A stretch of DNA of 64,000 nt, from contig NZ_CAJXYQ010000008.1 in NCBI RefSeq assembly GCF_913063105.1, positions 145,635-209,634 of the forward strand, given 5' to 3'. Below, piece after piece: positions 7,982 to 16,551 of the stretch (position 1 is its first letter; every line of letters starts with the position of its first letter). This DNA comes from an uncultured Draconibacterium sp. (GTDB lineage Bacteria; Bacteroidota; Bacteroidia; Bacteroidales; Prolixibacteraceae). The notes under the pieces are model-generated. The model had not been told where the DNA came from, did not search any database, and saw nothing but the letters and a program-made list of their open reading frames with translations. The position numbers and the translations under genes were made by a program.

Positions 7982-10723
7982 ATGATAAGAAAACTAAAAT
8001 TAGTAGCCGTTTTAATAAGTTTTTTCAGCTTGGTAAACGCACAAGAAACAATCCAAATTCCACTTCCAAAAGACCTTACACAAGGTTATCCACGTTTGTA
8101 TATTACTCAAGCCGAAAAAGAGAACCTTGAAGAAACTATTCAACAGGAAGAATGGGCACAGGACGTTCTTGCCGGAATCCATAAGAAGATTGACACTCAT
8201 GTTAAAGGTCATGTGAACGACCCTGAATGGATGCCATCGCGCCTGATGATGTACTGGAAAACCAAAGCCACGAATGTGTATGTAAACGGAATTTACTATT
8301 CCCATGCTGATGGTGAGGCACCGGTGCCAACCGTTCGATATACCGGATCGCGCGATTATACCACCAATTATGCAATGCCCGATTTGGAAGATATTCTTCC
8401 GTATATGGACGATGAGCGGGGTTTGTACCTTCGCAATAAAAGCAAAGAAGGCAATCCTTTGGAGTGGGTGGAGCAGTCGAAAACAGGGGGCATACTTCAC
8501 CGGCACAATGAAAAACTGCTGGGCTTTGCCCGCGATGCCGCATTTCTGTATTGGCTCGAAGGAGACGAACGATTTGCCAAATTTGCTTTCGATATTTTTG
8601 ATACCTACATGATGGGAATGTATTATCGCAACGAACCCATTGATTTGTTAAATGGTCACATTCAAACGCTGGTGGGCATGACTTGTTTCCAGGTAATTCA
8701 CGAAAAAGGCTTAATCGTGGTTGCCGAACTTTACGACTTCCTTCATCAATACATCGAAAAAAACGAACCGGAGAAAATTGGCCTTTACGATGCTACCATA
8801 AAAAAATGGAACGAGAACATAATTCGAAACGGGGTTCCACAAAATAACTGGAACCTGCACCAGGCAAAAACGATACTGAAAGGTGCCATGGTGCTAAAAG
8901 ACAACAAATTTTATGAGGACGGGAAAGGCCGTGAATATTACATCGATTATATTCTGAATCAAACCTCTGCACGCCAGTGGTCGTTGACCAAATTTATGGA
9001 CTATGGTTACGACGAAAATAACGGTGTATGGGCCGAGTGCCCGGGCTACTCGCAGGGCGTTACCAAAGACCTCGCCAACTTTATTCGCGATTTCGACAAT
9101 GCTTTCGACCACAATATTCTTCCTTTTGCCCCCGTAATGGAGAAAGCTGTAAAAATGCTGCCGCAATACCTGTTCCCGAATGGGCAGATAGTTGCTTTTG
9201 GCGATACGAACTACGGTCCACTTTATACAGAGCCCATGAGCGACATGGTGCGTATTGCCCAGAAAAACGGGAATGAATCTTTGGAAGAAGAATTCACGGC
9301 CATGTATCGTTTGTTTGAACCAAATGCCGACAAACCTGCCCAACAACGCAGGCCGCGGGCAGATATTTCTTCGTTTTTTGCCAGTAAACCCTTAGTTCTA
9401 AATCCGGATTACCAGCCAGCTGAAAGAAGCAATTACATCACCCAAACCTTTTACGCTCCAAATGTTAGCTGGCACGTACAGCGCATGGACTGGGGAACTG
9501 ATGGAATGATGGTATCGATGAATGGCTCGTTGGGTAACCACATGCATGCGAATGGAATTAATATTGAACTTTACGGAAAAGGTTTGGTGCAGGGCGCAGA
9601 CCCGGGAAAAGGAGCAGGCTATTTACAACCCATTTATTTGGAGTATTATTCGCAATTTCCGGCGCACAACACGGTAATGGTTGATGGCGCATCGTCGTAT
9701 ACCGAAATGCTGAGTTACCATGCTTTTGACTTAATGGGAGAGTACCCAAAATCGGAGCAAAAAACAGGCTATTATCCAAATATTACTTATACCGATGTTT
9801 ATTTTCTGGAGCCGGAGACACGAAGTGACCAAAACCGCACAGTGAGCATTGTAAAGACCGGTAAAACCACCGGGTATTATGTCGATGTGTTCCGCTCGAA
9901 AAAACAACGCAAAGGGGATAAATTTCACGACTATTATTACCACAACCTGGGACAAAGCATGCAAATTAGCGATACCAAAGGAAACCCGCTGGAACTTACT
10001 CCAAGTGAGGAAATGGGATTTGCCGGAGGACACCTTTACGCATTGGATTATATGTGGGATAAAAAATCGGTACATACCAGCGAAGATTATGTAGCTGAAT
10101 GGAAAATTGACCGACCTGAAAATGAAACCGACGTGTTTATGAACCTTTGGATGAAAGGGACTGAGGGGCGCGAAGTTTACACTGTAAAATCACCTCCATG
10201 CAAATCCTTTAAAGACAAAACAGGAATTCCGTACGATATTGACCACGAGCCATACTTAACCGTGGTTGCACGCCAGCATGGCGAAGCCTGGGAGCATCCT
10301 TTTATTTCGGTTTACGAACCTTATACTTCTGCAAAGGGAAAAAGCATTAAATCGATTTCTGGCTTCGATGATGAAAATGGAAACAAGGATTTTGCAGGAA
10401 TTCATGTTGTCAGTAAAACAGGTCGGGAAGATTTTGTTTTCTCAACGTACGACGAAAAAACGGCCAAATATAAAAACATATCAACCAATGCCGCTTATGC
10501 TTTGGTGGGGAATGAAAAATACGGTGATTTCGTACTGTTTATGGGTAATGGAACAACGCTGGAGGCAAATGGATTTTCATTAACAACATCTAAAAAAGGA
10601 AATGTAGTGCTGGAAAAAAAGAATGGAGAATTGTTCCTGCACAATGAAATTCCGATAACCATTTCATTTACAAATTCTGAAAAGAAATTTAATTCGGGAG
10701 AATATAGAAACATAAAGTTTTAA
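7982..10723 (+). CDS. Heparinase II/III-family polysaccharide lyase-like protein (copy 1)
   Basis: A Sec signal peptide (LISFFSLVNAQ) precedes a 913-residue protein. The first half is an alpha-helical toroid with GVPQNNWNLHQAK, the second half a beta-sandwich carrying the heparinase II/III hallmarks GNHMHANG and YYSQFPAHNTVMVDG. Such enzymes beta-eliminate at uronic acids in glycans such as heparin, chondroitin, alginate or ulvan. The specific lyase family is not assignable here. It shares GEAPVPTVR, DDERG and both catalytic blocks with the gene at 26616, so the locus contains two diverged paralogues. It sits between two sulfatases, 29 bases after the first and 103 bases before the second, suggesting that it acts on a partly desulfated chain. 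Confidence 0.85.
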   Translation: MIRKLKLVAVLISFFSLVNAQETIQIPLPKDLTQGYPRLYITQAEKENLEETIQQEEWAQDVLAGIHKKIDTHVKGHVNDPEWMPSRLMMYWKTKATNVYVNGIYYSHADGEAPVPTVRYTGSRDYTTNYAMPDLEDILPYMDDERGLYLRNKSKEGNPLEWVEQSKTGGILHRHNEKLLGFARDAAFLYWLEGDERFAKFAFDIFDTYMMGMYYRNEPIDLLNGHIQTLVGMTCFQVIHEKGLIVVAELYDFLHQYIEKNEPEKIGLYDATIKKWNENIIRNGVPQNNWNLHQAKTILKGAMVLKDNKFYEDGKGREYYIDYILNQTSARQWSLTKFMDYGYDENNGVWAECPGYSQGVTKDLANFIRDFDNAFDHNILPFAPVMEKAVKMLPQYLFPNGQIVAFGDTNYGPLYTEPMSDMVRIAQKNGNESLEEEFTAMYRLFEPNADKPAQQRRPRADISSFFASKPLVLNPDYQPAERSNYITQTFYAPNVSWHVQRMDWGTDGMMVSMNGSLGNHMHANGINIELYGKGLVQGADPGKGAGYLQPIYLEYYSQFPAHNTVMVDGASSYTEMLSYHAFDLMGEYPKSEQKTGYYPNITYTDVYFLEPETRSDQNRTVSIVKTGKTTGYYVDVFRSKKQRKGDKFHDYYYHNLGQSMQISDTKGNPLELTPSEEMGFAGGHLYALDYMWDKKSVHTSEDYVAEWKIDRPENETDVFMNLWMKGTEGREVYTVKSPPCKSFKDKTGIPYDIDHEPYLTVVARQHGEAWEHPFISVYEPYTSAKGKSIKSISGFDDENGNKDFAGIHVVSKTGREDFVFSTYDEKTAKYKNISTNAAYALVGNEKYGDFVLFMGNGTTLEANGFSLTTSKKGNVVLEKKNGELFLHNEIPITISFTNSEKKFNSGEYRNIKF

Positions 10724-10826
10724 AAAAAAGATGTCCCTTTTAGTCTGAAATTCTCTCGTATAAGAAGAAACTGTACCTATTTTATAAGACCTGTCAACAT
10801 TTAACAACCTAAAAATAAAACAATTG

Positions 10827-12278
10827 ATGAAAAAACTAAAATCGATAACCTTTATTCTTTTATGCTTGCTGCTTTTCAGTTGCCAAAAAGAAGCTACTAA
10901 ACAACCCAATTTCCTGTTTATTTTGGTCGACGACCAATCGGCTTTCGACTTAAAATTGTACGACGAAAATTCGATTTTGGAAACACCCAATATCGATAAA
11001 TTGGCCGAAGGAGGAATGGTTTTCGAAAGTGCCTACCACATGGGGTCAATGAATGGGGCTGTTTGCACGCCTTCACGCCATATGATTATGAGCGGACGTA
11101 CCGTTTGGAATCTGCCAGAAAGTGCAGGAAAAATGTCTGCTTACAATTGCCCCGACAGCCTGCAACTACAAACCATTGGTGCCGTATTTAGCCGGGCCGG
11201 CTACAATACCATGCGCACCTGCAAAAAGGGAAATTCTTTTGGGGCTGCCAATACCCAGTTTACCGTGGTGCACGATGCCACAAAACGTGGGGGTACCGAA
11301 GAAAGCGGAAGCGCGTGGCACGGTCAACAAGTGCTTAATTACTTAAACACCAGGGAAGCAAACCAGGAGAAAGAACCATTCTTTATCTATTTTGGTTTTT
11401 CACATCCTCACGATGAACGTAATGGTACACCTGAGTTATTGGCAAAATATGGTGCTACAAACCATAAAGACAAAGAATCGTTGCCGGCAGCTAATCCAAA
11501 GCAGCCCGAAGTTCCTGTAAATTATTTGTTTGAGCATCCGTTTTTTCATGGTCACCCGGCCTTACGCGACGAAGAGCGTGTACCGGGAGTTTGGAAAAAT
11601 CGCGATGTAAATACCATCCGAAACGAGCAAGGGCGAGAATTTGCCTGCTCCGAAAATATTGACATTCAGATTGGTAAAGTGCTGAAAAAGCTGGAAGAAA
11701 TGGGTGAGTTGGATAATACCTACATTGTTTACACTGCCGACCACGGAATTGCCATTGGTCGCCATGGTTTAATGGGCAAACAAAACCTTTACGAGCACTG
11801 CTGGCGTGTTCCATTTATTGTAAATGGCCCTGGAATTGCAGCAGGAACTCGTGTGGAAGGGAATGTTTATTTGCTTGACTGTTTGCCAACTTTATGCGAT
11901 TTAGCCGGTATTGAAATTCCGGAAACCGTGATGGGCAAAAGCATGAAACCAATTTTGGAAGGTACTGAACAAACTTTACGCGATGTTATGTATGGTGTGT
12001 ATGCGGGTGGAACCAAACCAGGAATCCGCTCGGTTCGAAAAGGCGACTGGAAACTGATAAAATACGATATGATGGACGGTGCCGTTCGCGAAACACAATT
12101 GTTTAATCTGGCTGAGAATCCCAATGAATTTTTACCGGAACATGGTAAAACCGGTGAAATGGAAACCGATTTAGCTGAGAACCCAAAGTACGCTGAAAAA
12201 CTGGCAGAAATGGAAGCACTGCTTCTTCAGCAAATGGAGGAACACAACGACCCATATCGCATGTGGGATCAAGAATAA
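10827..12278 (+). CDS. S1 family sulfatase lipoprotein, CTPSR
   Basis: The start is the ATG at 10827, giving a lipoprotein signal (LLLFSCQKE); a TTG just upstream is less likely. The 483-residue protein begins its catalytic domain with PNFLFILVDDQSAFDLK and carries C80-T-P-S-R. Later motifs include YFGFSHPHDERNG and TYIVYTADHGIAIGRHGL, with Asp and His of the metal and active sites. As a lipid-anchored sulfatase it probably acts at the periplasmic face of a membrane. About 100 bases of AT-rich spacer separate it from the upstream lyase gene, so an internal promoter is possible though none was recognised. Confidence 0.93.
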   Translation: MKKLKSITFILLCLLLFSCQKEATKQPNFLFILVDDQSAFDLKLYDENSILETPNIDKLAEGGMVFESAYHMGSMNGAVCTPSRHMIMSGRTVWNLPESAGKMSAYNCPDSLQLQTIGAVFSRAGYNTMRTCKKGNSFGAANTQFTVVHDATKRGGTEESGSAWHGQQVLNYLNTREANQEKEPFFIYFGFSHPHDERNGTPELLAKYGATNHKDKESLPAANPKQPEVPVNYLFEHPFFHGHPALRDEERVPGVWKNRDVNTIRNEQGREFACSENIDIQIGKVLKKLEEMGELDNTYIVYTADHGIAIGRHGLMGKQNLYEHCWRVPFIVNGPGIAAGTRVEGNVYLLDCLPTLCDLAGIEIPETVMGKSMKPILEGTEQTLRDVMYGVYAGGTKPGIRSVRKGDWKLIKYDMMDGAVRETQLFNLAENPNEFLPEHGKTGEMETDLAENPKYAEKLAEMEALLLQQMEEHNDPYRMWDQE

Positions 12279-12317
12279 GGGAGTTTAGAATGAGGGAATT
12301 TAAGAATATTTGAATTA

Positions 12318-12453
12318 TACCCCTTTGCCTGTTGGCATTTCCCCTTAAAAGGGGAAACGGGGAATTGAAAAGCCAAAGGTTTTGAAGAAACGTTGAAAGT
12401 TGCTTCAAGGCCTGCTCCCTTCATGAGGGGAGCTTTCGACAGACTGAGGGGTA
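12318..12453. repeat. Palindromic intergenic repeat, copy A
   Basis: This 136-bp segment starts TACCCCTTTGCC and ends GAGGGGTA, so its termini are inverted. Each arm contains its own hairpin (TTTCCCCTT/AAGGGGAAA at about 12338-12356, and CTCCCTTCATGAGGGGAG at about 12415-12432). It aligns with the segment at 14748-14879. It resembles the MITE-like dispersed repeats of Bacteroidota intergenic regions. Confidence 0.7.
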
Positions 12454-12481
12454 TGAAAAGAGTCAATAAAATAATATTATA

Positions 12482-13153
12482 ATGGAAACACTAAAAAACA
12501 CAATTTTATTACTGGCCGTAATAATTTTTGCAGTAGGATCTGCACAAGCTCAAAAACTAACTCCCGAAGACTTAAACAACTGGACTTTTTTAGGTCAGGG
12601 AACTAAAATGGTAGAAAGCCACAATCAGTTCTTTATGAAAGAAGACCCGATGCAAAGCAACGGGGTAATGATAGTAAGCCCCGAAAGTTATGGTGAAAAT
12701 GTGGTCATAAAATACGATGTTATGTCGGTAACAACTGCTGGCGTATTGGTAGCAATTTTGTCAGCTTCAAATCCCGGAGAAGATACAGGTATAACTATTC
12801 CTAAAGATTATGATGGCTCAATGAGTCTTTGGATTGATGATGTGGAAAACTATTTGTATGCCTTTAGGAATGGTCCGCATAATTTCACTCCGTTTATCCG
12901 TAAATACCCGTGTCCTGCTGGTCAAGACCCGGCTTTGATTTCAATGGAGAAAAACTTTATGCACCCCGGTGTTTACTACTCGGTTGAAATTGGCCGAAAA
13001 GGAAATTTATTGTGGTGTAAAGTGGATGGTGAAACCATTCTGGAAACTACCGATAAAAATGCTTTTGGCGGTGGTCACATTGCTTTCCGAATTCGAGGAA
13101 CAGCCGGCGAATATGCAGCTTGTTTAATCCGAAATGTTGAAATAATAAAATAG
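12482..13153 (+). CDS. Secreted DUF1961/concanavalin-like protein
   Basis: The 223-residue product has a clear signal peptide (LLAVIIFAVGSAQAQ) followed by one all-beta domain that starts NNWTFLGQGTKMVES and contains NVVIKYDVMSVTTAGVLVAI, a central SMSLWIDDVENYLYAFRNG and a late GGGHIAFRIRG. This pattern is that of jelly-roll concanavalin-like folds, closest to the DUF1961 (YesU-like) family. Relatives occur beside uronate-glycan enzymes and may bind or cleave oligosaccharides, but no reaction is established by the sequence. It lies between two sulfatase genes, with repeat elements on both sides rather than tight operon spacing. Confidence 0.6.
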   Translation: METLKNTILLLAVIIFAVGSAQAQKLTPEDLNNWTFLGQGTKMVESHNQFFMKEDPMQSNGVMIVSPESYGENVVIKYDVMSVTTAGVLVAILSASNPGEDTGITIPKDYDGSMSLWIDDVENYLYAFRNGPHNFTPFIRKYPCPAGQDPALISMEKNFMHPGVYYSVEIGRKGNLLWCKVDGETILETTDKNAFGGGHIAFRIRGTAGEYAACLIRNVEIIK

Positions 13154-13175
13154 AAGAAGTCCGCTTTTTCTCCCA

Positions 13176-13200
13176 CGTCATTCTGAGCGGAGTCGAAGGA
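13176..13200. repeat. Dispersed Bacteroidota repeat motif
   Basis: The core GTCATTCTGAGCGGAGTCG is a motif that recurs in intergenic DNA of many Bacteroidota genomes. It lies 22 bases after the DUF1961-like gene. Only one copy is visible in this window, so its repetitive nature is taken from general knowledge. Confidence 0.5.
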
Positions 13201-13291
13201 AGGGGAGATGCCTGTGTCTGGAATATGTGGGAATGGCAGAGGGATATTTTAACTTTTAAGGAGATTTATTTGGTTCAAAGAAATTAGTAAC

Positions 13292-14737
13292 ATGAAACAT
13301 CTTAAAAAATTAACAACTATTTTGCTACTAAGCGTAGCCCTTTTCTCCTGCAAAACAGAAGAAAAGGAAAGCCAGCCCAACATTGTCGTAATTTTATGCG
13401 ATGACCTTGGCTATGGCGATTTATCAGGTTTCGGTCACCCTGTTATTGAAACACCTAACCTGGATAAAATGGCCGAAGACGGTATTAAGTTCACCAGTTT
13501 TTATTCGGCAGCACCAGTGTGTTCACCATCCCGAGCTGGTTTGCTTACAGGAAGAAGTCCAAACAGAGCAGGGATTTACGATTTTATTCCCGGACCACGA
13601 AAAAGCGAGGATTGTCGCGATATTGTGCATCTTCAGGCACATGAACAAACCATACCGGGCATGCTAAAAACGGTTGGGTATTCAACTTGTTTGTCGGGGA
13701 AATGGCACTGCAGTTCGCATTTTAATTCTGATAAACAACCAACACCGGGTTACTTTGGTTTCGACCACTGGTTTGCCACGCATAACAATGCGGCACCAAG
13801 CCACGAAAATCCTAAAAATTTTGTGCGCAATGGCCATGATGTTGGGCAATTGGAAGGATTTAGTTGCCAGTTGGTTGTTGATGAAGCATTAAACTGGCTC
13901 AAAAACAAAGAAGACAGAAATCCGTTTTACCTGCAGGTGTGTTTTCACGAACCGCACGAACCCGTAGCATCTCCTGCACAACTGGTTGAAAAATATATGT
14001 CGCAATCGGAAAACGAAGACCAGGCTCAGTATTTTGCCAATGTAGAAAATATGGATAAGGCAGTAGGACAATTAATTGAGTACCTTAAAGCTAATCATGG
14101 TGATAATACGCTGATTGTTTTTAGCTCCGATAATGGCCCTGAAACTTTAATGCGTTACTATCGAGCCAAACGTTCGTATGGTTCGCCTGGCGAGCTAAAA
14201 GGAATGAAACTTTGGACGAGCGAAGCGGGTTTTCGTGTTCCCGGAGTTTTTCGGTGGTTAGGAAAAGAAACGTTTAACGGCACTACCGATGCTGTGGTTT
14301 CATCGCTCGATTTCATGCCTACCTTTGCCGAAATTTCCGGAGCAACGCTTCCTGATGTTATTTTGGACGGACAGTCGATTATTCCTTTGATTGAAACGGG
14401 AAGCATGAATAGGGTGAAACCATTAACCTGGGCATTTTACGATGCCATAAACGAGCGTATGGTGGCAATGCGCACCAACGACTGGAAAATTATGTGCCGC
14501 CTGAAAAGCGATACTTCCTATGTGGAAAATTTCCATAACATTTACGATGGAAACGAGCAGATGATTAAAGAAGCAGAACTTACTGATTTCGTTTTGTATA
14601 ATATGAATGAAGACATCTCTGAAAGCACTGATGTTTCGGAAAAATACCCTGATAAATTTGAAGAGATGAAAGAATTGTTGAAGTCGGAATATGCCGCACT
14701 TCTTGAAGGTAGCTTTGTTTGGGAAAGGAAAGAATAA
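13292..14737 (+). CDS. S1 family sulfatase lipoprotein, CSPSR
   Basis: The 481-residue protein has a lipoprotein signal (LLLSVALFSCKTE), the catalytic start PNIVVILCDDLGYGDLS and C77-S-P-S-R followed by AGLLTGRSPNRAGI. Further on are LSGKWHC, FHEPHEP and VFSSDNGPE, all expected in an active S1 sulfatase. GYGDLS plus CSPSRAGLLTGR is the layout common in N-acetylglucosamine, galactose or fucose sulfate esterases, but the subfamily is not certain. Flanking intergenic regions of about 140 and 170 bases each hold repeat DNA, so it may be transcribed as part of a long operon with weak internal boundaries. Confidence 0.93.
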   Translation: MKHLKKLTTILLLSVALFSCKTEEKESQPNIVVILCDDLGYGDLSGFGHPVIETPNLDKMAEDGIKFTSFYSAAPVCSPSRAGLLTGRSPNRAGIYDFIPGPRKSEDCRDIVHLQAHEQTIPGMLKTVGYSTCLSGKWHCSSHFNSDKQPTPGYFGFDHWFATHNNAAPSHENPKNFVRNGHDVGQLEGFSCQLVVDEALNWLKNKEDRNPFYLQVCFHEPHEPVASPAQLVEKYMSQSENEDQAQYFANVENMDKAVGQLIEYLKANHGDNTLIVFSSDNGPETLMRYYRAKRSYGSPGELKGMKLWTSEAGFRVPGVFRWLGKETFNGTTDAVVSSLDFMPTFAEISGATLPDVILDGQSIIPLIETGSMNRVKPLTWAFYDAINERMVAMRTNDWKIMCRLKSDTSYVENFHNIYDGNEQMIKEAELTDFVLYNMNEDISESTDVSEKYPDKFEEMKELLKSEYAALLEGSFVWERKE

Positions 14738-14747
14738 AACTTTTGTT

Positions 14748-14879
14748 TACCCATGTGCCTATCGACATTTTCCTTCATGAGGGAAAACTGCTTCAAACGA
14801 AGGAATAATATTTTAATTAAACATAGGAATTTAGTTTAGAATGTGCTTCCCTCGTGAGATCGCGAATGGGTGAGGGGTA
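14748..14879. repeat. Palindromic intergenic repeat, copy B
   Basis: A 132-bp segment starting TACCCATGTGCC and ending TGAGGGGTA. It aligns with copy A at its left end (TGCCT..CATTT..CC..GG.AAA) and right end, and contains the same CTTCATGAGGG hairpin type at about 14770-14786. The copies are clearly diverged. Confidence 0.65.
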
Positions 14880-14908
14880 AATAAGAAATAATAAAACCAT
14901 TTTATAAA

Positions 14909-16519
14909 ATGACCTTGCATAAATATATTTCAAAACTTGCAGTGTTGGTAGTTTGTGGCCTGTTTTTTAGTTGCGAAGTGAAACAGGAAAAAAAAATAGA
15001 CCCCAACATAGTAATCATCTACACCGACGATCAGGGCTCTGGTGATGTGAGTGCACTAAACCCAAACGCCAAATTTAAAACTCCTAACATCGACCGGCTT
15101 GTTGCTGAAGGAGTAACTTTTACCGACGGGCACAGCAGCGATGCCGTTTGTACACCATCGCGCTACACGCTACTTACCGGAAGATATAGTTGGCGAACTT
15201 CGCTAAAAAAAGGAGTGCTTGGAGCCGATGGCCCCTGTTTGATTGAAAAAGACCGTATGACCATCGCATCGATGCTAAAAGAACAAGGCTACAACACGGC
15301 AATGGTTGGTAAATGGCACCTTCAAATGAACTTTGCGGGGACCAAAGGCAAAAACCGCGATTGGTCGCAACCGTTTACCGACGGCCCTATCGAAAAAGGA
15401 TTTGATTACTTTTTCGGACTGCCGGCATCCATGAATTTTGGTGTGCTAACCTATTTAGAAAATGACCGTGTTTTGGAACCCGCAACACTCTGGACCAAAA
15501 AGAAAAAGAATCCAATTCCCAGCTCTTTCCACAATGCAGTTAATCCTGCGGATTATCGGATGACACCCCCTTTTATGGATGAGCCTGAAAGTAGAGGTTG
15601 GATTGAGGCCGCACCATCGTTTAACGACGAGTTGGTGCTGGAAACTTTTGCAGCCAAAGCGGTTGAGTACATCGATAGAGTTGCCGATGATGCAAAAAAC
15701 GGAAAACCCTTCTTTTTGTATTTCCCGCTAACCAGTCCACACTTGCCCCATTGTACCCACCCCGATTTTCGGGGACGAACCGCATGTGGTAATTATGGCG
15801 ATTTTATGGAAGAAACCGATTACCGTGTTGGACAAGTGCTGAATGCCCTAAAAGAAAATGGACTGGAAGAAAACACATTGGTCATATTTTCCGCCGACAA
15901 TGGTGCCGAAACAAATTACGTATACCAGCGCGACACATACGACCACTGGAGCTGTATGAACTTTAAAGGCGGGAAACGTGATATTTACGAAGGCGGACAC
16001 CGTGTTCCGTTTTTAATGCGCTGGCCAAAAGTAATCAAAGCTGGTAGCAAGGTTGATGTGCCGGTTTGCCAGTCGGATTACCTGGCAACTATTGCCGAAA
16101 TTGTTGGTGCTGAAATTCCTGAAAATGCTGCCGAAGACAGCTATAACTTGCTACCCTTGATTTCAGAAAATATTCCGAAAGAAGAATACCAATCAGATAG
16201 AGCCATTATTCATCATTCGGCAAGTGGTCATTTTGCCATTCGCAAAGGCAAATGGAAACTAAATATGTTACGCGGCTCGGGAGGCTCTTATAAACCATCT
16301 TTTATTGAACCCAAGGAAGGTGAAGCACTTTACGAACTTTACGATATGGAAAACGACCCAGGCGAAACTACAAACCTGTATTTCGAACACCCTGAAATTG
16401 TAGAATCGCTAACAGCTGAAATCACCGAAATTATTGAAATCGGTAGGTCGACTGATGGTGCTCCACAATCATTTGTAAAAGACAACTGGGAGCAGGTATT
16501 CTGGATGGAATTGCAGTAA
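14909..16519 (+). CDS. S1 family sulfatase lipoprotein, CTPSR
   Basis: Begins with a hydrophobic signal ending VCGLFFSCEVK, so a lipoprotein. The 536-residue protein has PNIVIIYTDDQGSGDVS, C81-T-P-S-R followed by YTLLTGRYSWRT, VGKWHLQMNF, YFPLTSPHLPH and VIFSADNGAE. The motif CTPSRYTLLTGRYSWR is typical of arylsulfatase A-like S1 members. It should remove sulfate from the target glycan in the periplasm after Cys maturation. It is followed by the next sulfatase after 32 bases, so the two are very likely co-transcribed. Confidence 0.93.
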   Translation: MTLHKYISKLAVLVVCGLFFSCEVKQEKKIDPNIVIIYTDDQGSGDVSALNPNAKFKTPNIDRLVAEGVTFTDGHSSDAVCTPSRYTLLTGRYSWRTSLKKGVLGADGPCLIEKDRMTIASMLKEQGYNTAMVGKWHLQMNFAGTKGKNRDWSQPFTDGPIEKGFDYFFGLPASMNFGVLTYLENDRVLEPATLWTKKKKNPIPSSFHNAVNPADYRMTPPFMDEPESRGWIEAAPSFNDELVLETFAAKAVEYIDRVADDAKNGKPFFLYFPLTSPHLPHCTHPDFRGRTACGNYGDFMEETDYRVGQVLNALKENGLEENTLVIFSADNGAETNYVYQRDTYDHWSCMNFKGGKRDIYEGGHRVPFLMRWPKVIKAGSKVDVPVCQSDYLATIAEIVGAEIPENAAEDSYNLLPLISENIPKEEYQSDRAIIHHSASGHFAIRKGKWKLNMLRGSGGSYKPSFIEPKEGEALYELYDMENDPGETTNLYFEHPEIVESLTAEITEIIEIGRSTDGAPQSFVKDNWEQVFWMELQ

Positions 16520-16551
16520 AGAACGAATAAAATCAATTAATACAAGTTATT

